From Flavobacterium zhairuonense (GTDB lineage: Bacteria; Bacteroidota; Bacteroidia; Flavobacteriales; Flavobacteriaceae): a stretch of 64,000 bases of DNA. This document shows, piece by piece, positions 20,222 to 26,511 of this stretch. The stretch is from the NCBI RefSeq assembly GCF_004352915.1, contig NZ_SJSY01000074.1, positions 62,001 through 126,000 of the forward strand, read 5' to 3'. A program made the translations under genes and the position numbers. Under the pieces are notes generated by a model, which saw nothing but the letters and a program-made list of their open reading frames with translations, was not told the DNA's origin and searched no databases. Positions within the stretch are counted from its first letter, which is position 1. Every line of letters starts with the position of its first letter.

Positions 20222-20467
20222 ACGAAAATTGGTTTTGGTTAATGATTAATTTGTTTTTTGTTGTTTGTAGGTTTTAGACTTCTTTTTTGATTCGCAAATT
20301 CATTTTGTTTTTTTTTATTTGATTATCACTGTATCATTTTCTTGAAAAAAATCCATTAAATCTTTTAATAGAAAAACAGCTTATTCACTTCGTTTTTGAT
20401 CATTTTTTAGGCTTCAAAATCATCAAAAAAATTACTGATTTAACTCAGTTTTGAGATTAATCTCTGA
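20222..20467 (-). other. Long 5' leader of the susC operon
   Basis: About 240 nt separate the predicted susC transcription start (near 20461) from the ATG. The stretch is AT-rich with no open frame I trust and no riboswitch I recognise. A perfect 12-bp palindrome, GAGATTAATCTC (20453-20464), sits right at the predicted start of transcription. A leader of this length leaves room for RNA-level control. Confidence 0.4.
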
Positions 20468-20498
20468 CGAAACTATAGATTATATTTTTATAAAACAA
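20468..20498 (-). promoter_or_regulatory. Predicted promoter of the susC operon
   Basis: On the minus strand, TTG (20498-20496) is followed after 20 nt by TAGTTTCG (20475-20468). This is one mismatch from the Bacteroidota -7 consensus TANNTTTG with normal spacing from a -33 box. The same elements with the same spacing appear in the inverted copy in front of the GHMP kinase gene, which supports function. Confidence 0.65.
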
Positions 20499-20514
20499 GA
20501 AAAAACACAAAAAA

Positions 20515-20551
20515 TGTGCTCGAACACACAAAATTTATGTTCTCGAGCACA
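20515..20551. promoter_or_regulatory. Paired LacI-type operators upstream of susC
   Basis: Two palindromic 14-mers with central CG, TGTGCTCGAACACA (20515-20528) and TGTTCTCGAGCACA (20538-20551), lie 23 bp apart centre to centre. A central-CG palindrome is the usual LacI-family operator form. The sites are upstream of the -33 box (about -61 and -84), a position suiting activation or looping rather than simple blocking. A matching pair is found at 22778-22814 beside the lacI-type gene. Confidence 0.8.
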
Positions 20552-20899
20552 TAAAATTGTGCGATACATTTTTTTTACGCTAAAATGATGTGATATTTTT
20601 AAAATATTTCAGAAATTCGCAGGCATATAAAAATGTCTGTTTTTTGAATTATAAATGAGGTTTTTGAAAAAACTTGTGAATTTCGCAATTAGTGATTTAA
20701 AAATATATAAATTAAGCAGTGCTTTCTTATGGGTTTTAAGAGAGAGATTTTAGTTTTATCGACATGAAAATGAAACTTTTTTTCTTCTTTTTTTGGACTA
20801 TATTAGACGCTATGAAAAAGGAATGGAAGGGAAGCCGAATTTGAAGTTGTTCCAGCTTTTTTTCAAAACCAAAAATTAACATTTTTTTTAGCTAAAATC
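20552..20899. other. Intergenic stretch before the CBM9-like gene
   Basis: This 348-bp AT-rich stretch separates the susC control region from the plus-strand CBM9-like gene. I see only a 26-codon open frame (about 20764-20841) with no recognisable features and no ribosome-binding context, and no clear -33/-7 promoter pair. It presumably holds the promoter of the CBM9-like gene. Confidence 0.4.
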
Positions 20900-21538
20900 A
20901 TGAAAGAATATCAGGTAGTTTTAATCGATAAAAAATTAAGAAATGAAGGTGAAATTTCCGATTCATTTTTTTTAGAAAATGCAAATTGTCTTACCGATTT
21001 TGTATCACCTTGGAATAGAGATCCAATTTCTAAAGTTGAATTTCGTGCACTTTGGGATTTTGAAAATTTATATTTTAGTTTCAGAGTTTTTGATACTGAT
21101 ATTTATATTGATGAAAAAGATAATAGTGTTGACAGCATTGGAAATTCTGATCGCGTTGAATTGTTTTTTAGAGCAAATGATTCTTTGAATCCATATTATT
21201 GCCTGGAAATGGATACTTCGGCAAGATTGATGGATTTTGAGGCACGACCTGATAAAGTTTTCGATTTTGATTGGAAATGGCCAAAAGAAGATTTAAGCAT
21301 AAATGCGTCAAAAGATGAAATCTCTTTCACGGTAAAAGGGAGTATCAGTATTAAATCGCTGAAAGAATTAAACTTGCTTCAAAATAATAAAATCGAAACA
21401 GGTGTTTTCAGGGCAAAATTCTCCAAAACTGAAAGTCAAAATTATGAACCAACTTGGATTTCCTGGGTAAACCCAAATACAGAAACGCCAAATTTCCATA
21501 TCGCTTCTTCATTCGGAACGTTTATTTTGATGGAATAG
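20900..21538 (+). CDS. CBM9-like carbohydrate-binding protein without signal peptide
   Basis: This 212-aa protein resembles the carbohydrate-binding family 9-like (sugar-binding, DOMON-like) fold. It has FRALWDFENLYFSFRVFDTDIY (shown here only as family hallmark blocks LWDFENLYF and FRVFDTD), then DRVELFFRAND, YYCLEMD and the C-terminal PNFHIASSFGTF. Such domains often sit on secreted hydrolases. Here the domain stands alone and starts MKEYQVVLID, with no signal peptide or membrane segment. It is placed between the two outward promoters and convergent with the regulator gene. A role in the cytoplasm, perhaps sensing or binding imported sugar, would be unusual. Function is unknown. Confidence 0.7.
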   Translation: MKEYQVVLIDKKLRNEGEISDSFFLENANCLTDFVSPWNRDPISKVEFRALWDFENLYFSFRVFDTDIYIDEKDNSVDSIGNSDRVELFFRANDSLNPYYCLEMDTSARLMDFEARPDKVFDFDWKWPKEDLSINASKDEISFTVKGSISIKSLKELNLLQNNKIETGVFRAKFSKTESQNYEPTWISWVNPNTETPNFHIASSFGTFILME

Positions 21539-21552
21539 CTTTTTTTGAGGTT

Positions 21553-21660
21553 CAAAGTTGCAAAGTTGCAAAGTCACAAAGTCACAAAGTCACAAAGTCA
21601 CAAAGTTACAAAGTTGCTGACCTTTAGATCTTTGTCTCTTTGTCCCTTTGTCTCTTTGTA
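21553..21660. repeat. Octamer tandem array with inverted octamer array
   Basis: Eight head-to-tail 8-bp units (CAAAGTTG, CAAAGTCA and close variants) fill 21553-21616. After 12 bp, four complementary units (TCTTTGTC, CCTTTGTC, TCTTTGTA) fill 21629-21660. The arms can pair into a long imperfect hairpin between convergent genes, so it may serve as a bidirectional terminator. Confidence 0.85.
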
Positions 21661-21675
21661 TCTGTTAAAAAAAAA

Positions 21676-22716
21676 TCATGAGACATAAAAAGAAGCGTTT
21701 TCAACATTAATAATGTCGATTGGCAGTAAAATCGTGTCAGGAATTTCTTTTCGGAATAAAAAGTGCTCGACTAATGTACTGACTCCCAGGTAAACTTGTC
21801 TTTTTTGATTTTGATGGATTAAAAAGTGCACCAATCCTTGGTTTAGGAAATTGACATTTTTTTCAAGCAAATCATAACCGATAAGTGCAATTTTTTTGCT
21901 TTTAGCTGAAGATAGCAATGAAGCAATTTGATACGCTTTTGAGGTAGTAATAAAAATCCCGGTTAAATCTGGATTTTCTTCTAAAAACGAAGCAAATTTC
22001 GTTTCGATGTTTGCGTTTTTCAGTTTCAAGGTGGTTATTGAATAGTCGTGAAGCTCTTTTTCTTCAAAGTAATTTCTAAAACCTTTTTCCTTTTCCTGCA
22101 TGTGAACTGCATTTTTAAGGCTTTCGTCAATGTGGATAATGGCAATTTGGCCTTGACTTAAAATCAAATTCATTAAGCTGGCAGCAACGCGTCCACTTTT
22201 GTGAAGATCTTGTCCCACAAAACTTTTAATATATGAAGATTCGACTTCGTTGTTGAATGTGTTTATCATGACGCCTAATTCGTCATATTGTTTTATGATT
22301 TCAACCGTTTCTTTATGGAATAACGGCGTCAGCAAAACAGCATCTGGCGATTGAGCGATAATGTTTTCATTGACTTTTAAAAAGGATTTTGTGCTTTCAG
22401 GATTAAAATAATGAGTCTCAATAATCACATTATATGCTTTAAACTCGACTACAGCATCTTGAATTCCATTAACACAAGGAAGCCAGTAGGGATCGAATGC
22501 CGGATCTGGAAGTAACACGCAAATGCGATAAATTTTTGTGCTTTTTAAATTTCTGGCAATTAGATTGGGTTCGTAATCGATAACATTCAGAACCTCATTG
22601 ATTTTCTCCAAGGCGGCAGGAGAAACCTTTCCTCTATTATGCAAAACACGGTCAACAGTTCCTTTTGAAACTCCGGCCATTTGAGCAATATCCTTAATCG
22701 TGTACTTTTTATCCAT
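21676..22716 (-). CDS. LacI-family transcriptional regulator
   Basis: This 346-aa DNA-binding protein has the canonical LacI headpiece: YTIKDIAQMAGVSKGTVDRVLH, a helix-turn-helix, then NRGKVS and the hinge YEPNLIARNLKS. A periplasmic-binding-protein-like ligand domain follows from residue 65 (RICVLLPDPAFDPYW). It should bind a sugar or sugar phosphate and switch both arms of the locus through the 14-bp central-CG palindromes at 20515-20551 and 22778-22814. It is transcribed leftward, 62 bp from its own operator pair, so autoregulation is likely. A -7-like TATATTTG (22729-22722) ends 5 bp before the ATG. Confidence 0.95.
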   Translation of the reverse strand: MDKKYTIKDIAQMAGVSKGTVDRVLHNRGKVSPAALEKINEVLNVIDYEPNLIARNLKSTKIYRICVLLPDPAFDPYWLPCVNGIQDAVVEFKAYNVIIETHYFNPESTKSFLKVNENIIAQSPDAVLLTPLFHKETVEIIKQYDELGVMINTFNNEVESSYIKSFVGQDLHKSGRVAASLMNLILSQGQIAIIHIDESLKNAVHMQEKEKGFRNYFEEKELHDYSITTLKLKNANIETKFASFLEENPDLTGIFITTSKAYQIASLLSSAKSKKIALIGYDLLEKNVNFLNQGLVHFLIHQNQKRQVYLGVSTLVEHFLFRKEIPDTILLPIDIINVENASFYVS

Positions 22717-22777
22717 ATAAGCAAATATAAAAACTTTGATTTAATAATCGGTAAAAATTTTCGCTATAATCCAATTG
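22717..22777 (-). promoter_or_regulatory. Regulator promoter region, possibly leaderless
   Basis: On the minus strand TATATTTG (22729-22722) matches TANNTTTG exactly, but no TTTG-like -33 box is found at the right spacing. Its nearness to the start codon (22716) would place transcription start within a few bases of the ATG. Confidence 0.35.
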
Positions 22778-22814
22778 TGTGCTCGAGAACATAAAATTTG
22801 TGTGTTCGAGCACA
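22778..22814. promoter_or_regulatory. Paired LacI-type operators before the GHMP kinase and regulator genes
   Basis: TGTGCTCGAGAACA (22778-22791) and TGTGTTCGAGCACA (22801-22814) are spaced 23 bp centre to centre. Read on the other strand they reproduce the susC-side pair at 20515-20551, including order and spacing, with a single base-order difference in the spacer. They lie between the regulator gene and the GHMP kinase gene, so one site may serve both. Confidence 0.8.
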
Positions 22815-22829
22815 TTTTTTATTTTTTTC

Positions 22830-22860
22830 TTGTTTTATCAAAATATAATATATAGTTTCG
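22830..22860 (+). promoter_or_regulatory. Predicted promoter of the GHMP kinase operon
   Basis: TTG (22830-22832) and TAGTTTCG (22853-22860) are spaced by 20 nt, as in the susC-side copy on the other strand. About 85 bp of leader would precede the ATG at 22951. Confidence 0.65.
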
Positions 22861-22950
22861 TAAAATCAAAACCTAAAAAAGAAAAGAAAATTAATAACCA
22901 ATAAACATTTTAAATTATTGATTTTTAATGTTTTAATGTAAAGTTTTTAC

Positions 22951-24042
22951 ATGAGAAAAATTACTTCATTAGCCCCGGGCCGTACCTGTCTCTTTGGAGA
23001 CCATCAGGACTATTTAGGATTGCCTGTTATAGCCTGCGCGATAGACCGAAGCATAAAGCTTACAGCAGAGCAAAATAATACCAACACATTTGTTATTAAT
23101 ATGACTGATATCAATGAAGTTCGTGTCATTGATATTAATGCTTCTTTTGAGAAATTGGAACCACGCGATTATTTCGCCTCGTCCTTGCGCGTTTTGCGCA
23201 GACATGGCTGTGTGCCTACATGTGGTTATGACATTACAATCACAGGAGATATTCCAATAAATTCAGGAACATCAAGCTCATCTGCATTATTAATGGCTTG
23301 GATTCGCTTTTTAATCGAAGCTTTTGGAGTTGATAATGAAGTAACACCAGAATTTATCGCCAAAATGGGATATGCATCTGAAGTTTTAGAACATGGCGAA
23401 CCTGGCGGTATGATGGATCATTTCAGTATTGGTGTTGGAAATATCGTTTATATTAACACGAAAGATCCCTTTTCGTACCGTTGCATCGGAACAGAATTAA
23501 AAGGTTTGATTACTGGAGTTTCAGGAGTGCCTAAAGAAACCATCGGATTAATTGGTGAATTGAAAGGAAATGCGTTAATGGCAATTGATCTTGTAAAACA
23601 AAATTACCCTGATTTTGATTTGAATGCTTCTGAAATTGAAGATATTGGGAAATACAAAAATTGTCTTCCAGATCGTTTGATTCCGTTTTTTGAAGCAGCT
23701 CTAAAAAATTATCATTATACCAAAGAAGCTTTAAAAGAGTTTGAAAAACCAGTTTTAAATCTTGAAAAGATTGGTTTTTGGATGAATCAACATCATGAAG
23801 TCTTGCGTGATTTGTTGAAAATTACCGTTCCTAGAATTGATGATATGATAAATGCGGCTTTGCGCGCTGGTGCGTACGGTGCTAAAATTGTTGGTTCCGG
23901 CGGTGGTGGCAGCATTGTGGTGATAGTAGATCCTAAAAAAGAAGCTTTGGTGATTGAAGCAATTTTGAACGCAGGCGCACAAGAAGCTTATGGCGTAACG
24001 GTTGATCCTGGTGTCAGAATTATTGAAAATATTGAAATTTAG
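22951..24042 (+). CDS. GHMP-family sugar kinase (galactokinase-like)
   Basis: This 363-aa cytoplasmic enzyme should phosphorylate a monosaccharide at C1 with ATP. It has the galactokinase-like signature PGRTCLFGDHQDYLG (residues 9-23), the GHMP ATP-binding loop PINSGTSSSSALLMA, GEPGGMMDHFSIGVG, and the C-terminal GHMP motif GAYGAKIVGSGGGGSIV. In galactokinases the first motif is GRxNLIGEHTDYN; the Glu is Asp here. It is followed 10 bp later by a nucleotidyltransferase gene, the usual kinase then pyrophosphorylase order of a sugar salvage route. Candidate substrates are galactose, GalNAc or fucose; the neighbouring GH35 and GH109 genes favour the first two. No name is assigned because specificity is unknown. 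Confidence 0.85.
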   Translation: MRKITSLAPGRTCLFGDHQDYLGLPVIACAIDRSIKLTAEQNNTNTFVINMTDINEVRVIDINASFEKLEPRDYFASSLRVLRRHGCVPTCGYDITITGDIPINSGTSSSSALLMAWIRFLIEAFGVDNEVTPEFIAKMGYASEVLEHGEPGGMMDHFSIGVGNIVYINTKDPFSYRCIGTELKGLITGVSGVPKETIGLIGELKGNALMAIDLVKQNYPDFDLNASEIEDIGKYKNCLPDRLIPFFEAALKNYHYTKEALKEFEKPVLNLEKIGFWMNQHHEVLRDLLKITVPRIDDMINAALRAGAYGAKIVGSGGGGSIVVIVDPKKEALVIEAILNAGAQEAYGVTVDPGVRIIENIEI

Positions 24043-24052
24043 AAAAACAGAT

Positions 24053-24928
24053 ATGCACAACAATTTAGTTATTCTAGCGGGCGGAGCATCGTCTCGCATG
24101 AAAAAAGAAGCTATTGCAGATAATTTGTCTGCAGAAGAAATCGCTCAGGCAAATGAAAGAAGCAAAGGCTTGATTGGAGTAGGCTCAACCGGAAGGCCTT
24201 TGTTGGATTACCTGTTGTTGAATGCAAAAAAAGCAGGCTACGAAAACATTTATATCATTATAGGAGAGCAGGGAGAATTGTTCAAGGAATTTTACGGAAA
24301 TCATGATGCCGATAATGATTTTCATGGCCTCAACATTTCATTTGCTGTACAATATATTCCAGAGGGAAGAACAAAACCTTTTGGTACAGCAGATGCTTTG
24401 TTTCAGGCAGTTGAGCAATATCCAGAGCTCAATGGAATGGAGTATTCAGTTTGCAATAGTGATAATTTGTATTCTGTTGCAGCTTTATTGGCGTTAAGAA
24501 AAACAGAAAGCCCTAATGCATTTATAAGTTATGATCGTGATGCTTTAGAATTTCCATCGGAACGAATTTCGCGTTTTGCGATTGCAAAATTAGATGAAAA
24601 TAATCAGTTGCTCGATATTTTAGAAAAACCGTCTGCAAATGATTTGCAAAATTACAAGGATAAGGAAGGAAAAATCAGAGTAAGTATGAATGCTTTTAAG
24701 TTTACAGGAAGCACTTTGTATCTGCATCTCAAAAATTGTCCTGTAAATCCAGAAAGAGATGAAAAGGAGCTGCCAACGGTTCTTTTGAATGCTGTAAAAG
24801 CAAGCCCAAATACTACAATCGGAATCCCATTTTCTGAGCATGTGCCTGATTTGACGGCCAAAGAAGATATTGCAGACGTAAAAGAATATCTTAAAAAACA
24901 CTATCCAATACTTGATTGGATGTCATAA
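24053..24928 (+). CDS. Sugar-1-phosphate nucleotidyltransferase
   Basis: I take the ATG at 24053, 10 bp after the kinase stop; the in-frame upstream ATG at 24002 lies within the kinase gene. The 291-aa protein has the nucleotidyltransferase start LVILAGGASSRM (glycine-rich nucleotide loop), GRPLLDYLLLNA, and PFGTADALF with the following CNSDNLYS, in which the Asp should bind metal. It should convert a sugar-1-phosphate made by the upstream kinase into an NDP-sugar. The insert around residues 15-45 (KKEAIADNLSAEEIAQANER) is longer than in RmlA-type enzymes. Which nucleotide and sugar are used is not readable. Confidence 0.82.
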   Translation: MHNNLVILAGGASSRMKKEAIADNLSAEEIAQANERSKGLIGVGSTGRPLLDYLLLNAKKAGYENIYIIIGEQGELFKEFYGNHDADNDFHGLNISFAVQYIPEGRTKPFGTADALFQAVEQYPELNGMEYSVCNSDNLYSVAALLALRKTESPNAFISYDRDALEFPSERISRFAIAKLDENNQLLDILEKPSANDLQNYKDKEGKIRVSMNAFKFTGSTLYLHLKNCPVNPERDEKELPTVLLNAVKASPNTTIGIPFSEHVPDLTAKEDIADVKEYLKKHYPILDWMS

Positions 24929-24986
24929 TAAATAGTAACAAAAACTTCATTTCTATTTTAGGATAACCATCATTTATTGCATTAAT

Positions 24987-25017
24987 TTTGGTTTTGCAAA
25001 AAAAATGCATACATTTG
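24987..25017 (+). promoter_or_regulatory. Strong Bacteroidota-type promoter before the transporter gene
   Basis: TTTG (24987-24990) and TACATTTG (25010-25017) are separated by 19 nt, a perfect match to the Bacteroidota primary-sigma promoter. The transporter and NagB-fusion genes can therefore be transcribed independently of the kinase promoter. I see no copy of the 14-bp LacI operator here. Confidence 0.75.
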
Positions 25018-25106
25018 CACAAAATATGCAAACAGATAAATTTAGTGTTGATTCTAAATTAGATTCAAAAAACAAAAAAATCTATTAACAATCAACCCAA
25101 AGTATT

Positions 25107-26480
25107 ATGTCAAACATTGAAAATGTCATACCAGCAATAAAAAGGAATTCAATTATTCCGATGGTTATCTTGACTGCATTATTTTTTATTCTCGGATTTG
25201 TAACCTGGCTAAATGGGCCATTGATTCCGTTTTTTGAATTGGCTTGCGAACTGTCATCGTCTCAGGCCTATTTCGTGACGTTCGCTTTTTATATTGCTTA
25301 TTTTGTTATGGCAGTGCCATCATCGTGGGTAATTGAGAAAGTAGGTTATAAAAATGGAATTTCGCTCGGATTGCTCATCATTGCTTTAGGTGCATTTTTG
25401 TTTTATCCAGCAGCCGAAAGCCGTACTTTTTTATTGTTCTTAATTGCACTTTTTGTTATGGGAACAGGTTTGGCTATTTTACAAACAGCTTCAAATCCGT
25501 ATGTAGTTGTAATTGGCCCGCGTGAAAGCGCCGCTGCGAGAATAAGTGTTTTAGGAATTGCTAATAAATTGGCTGGATTTGTAGCTCCAATTGTGTTGAC
25601 AGCTTTAGTTTTGTCTAATATGCAGGAGTTTACGGCAGATAAAATTGCCATGTTGGATTCGGTTTCAAAATCAAATGCATTGAATTCTCTTGCATTACAA
25701 TTGCAAAGGCCTTATCTTTATATGGGATTGATTATAATGGTGTTAGCTCTATTTGTGAAGCTTTCGCCACTTCCAGAAATTGATTTGGATGAAGATGGAA
25801 ATGTGGAGCATCTGAGTGTTTTTAAACAAGTTAAAAATGCTTTCAAGCGACCTCAATTGGTTTTTGGAGTTATTACTTTAATGCTTTATATCTCTGCAGA
25901 AGTTTTGGCAGGAGATTCGATTGGAGGTTTTGGAAAACAATTAGGGGTTTATGGTGATGAAGGCAATTTTTATCTCAAATTAACTTCTTTTACGATGTCG
26001 GCAATGGTTATCGGATATATTTTAGGAATAACATTGATTCCGAAACACCTTTCGCAAGCAACGGCTTTGCAAGGATCTGGAGTCTTAGGAATTATTCTTG
26101 TTCTGGCAATTGTTGTGATTTCGCCTAAAATAATGATGCAGCTTCCTGGAATTCCAGCTTTGCCAGTTGTGATTCTTTTAGTAGCCTTATTGGGTTTGGC
26201 AAATGCACTTTGCTGGCCGGCAATTTGGCCAATGGCGCTACAAGATTTGGGCGGATATACTAAAATAGGAAGTGCCATTTTGATTATGGGGATTATTGGC
26301 GGTGCCATTTTCCCGCTGTTCTATGGTTTGATTACCGAAACTATTAATGAGTCAAATATTGCAGCCGGTACGCAGGCAACTTCAAGAAGTGGCAATCAGC
26401 TGGCGTATTTAATGCTTTTGCCATCATACGTAATGATTCTTTTTTACGCAGTAAAAGGACATAAATACCGACGATGGTAA
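25107..26480 (+). CDS. Sugar MFS transporter, FucP/GluP type
   Basis: This 457-aa membrane protein has about twelve hydrophobic segments. The N-terminal ALFFILGFVTWLNGPLIPFF is characteristic of the fucose/glucose/galactose:proton symporter branch (FucP, GluP, NagP). SNPYVVVIGPRESAAARIS and GLANALCWPAIWPMAL are further family landmarks. It should move a monosaccharide from periplasm to cytoplasm after the exported glycosidases release it. It precedes the NagB/PIG-L fusion gene by 31 bp, consistent with an amino sugar as cargo, but specificity is inference. Confidence 0.9.
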   Translation: MSNIENVIPAIKRNSIIPMVILTALFFILGFVTWLNGPLIPFFELACELSSSQAYFVTFAFYIAYFVMAVPSSWVIEKVGYKNGISLGLLIIALGAFLFYPAAESRTFLLFLIALFVMGTGLAILQTASNPYVVVIGPRESAAARISVLGIANKLAGFVAPIVLTALVLSNMQEFTADKIAMLDSVSKSNALNSLALQLQRPYLYMGLIIMVLALFVKLSPLPEIDLDEDGNVEHLSVFKQVKNAFKRPQLVFGVITLMLYISAEVLAGDSIGGFGKQLGVYGDEGNFYLKLTSFTMSAMVIGYILGITLIPKHLSQATALQGSGVLGIILVLAIVVISPKIMMQLPGIPALPVVILLVALLGLANALCWPAIWPMALQDLGGYTKIGSAILIMGIIGGAIFPLFYGLITETINESNIAAGTQATSRSGNQLAYLMLLPSYVMILFYAVKGHKYRRW

Positions 26481-26511
26481 ATAAATGAGAAACTAAATAA
26501 AAAACTATATC

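Noticed and set aside
20764..20841. 26-codon open frame before the CBM9-like gene
   Set aside because: Very short, low complexity (Phe run), no conserved feature or clear start signal.
21553..21660. Possible CRISPR array
   Set aside because: The units are 8 bp with no spacers, and no cas genes are present.
22951..24928. Split fucokinase/GDP-fucose pyrophosphorylase (Fkp-like) pair
   Set aside because: The motifs are of generic GHMP kinase and RmlA-like nucleotidyltransferase type and no fucosidase gene is in the locus; kept only as an alternative substrate.
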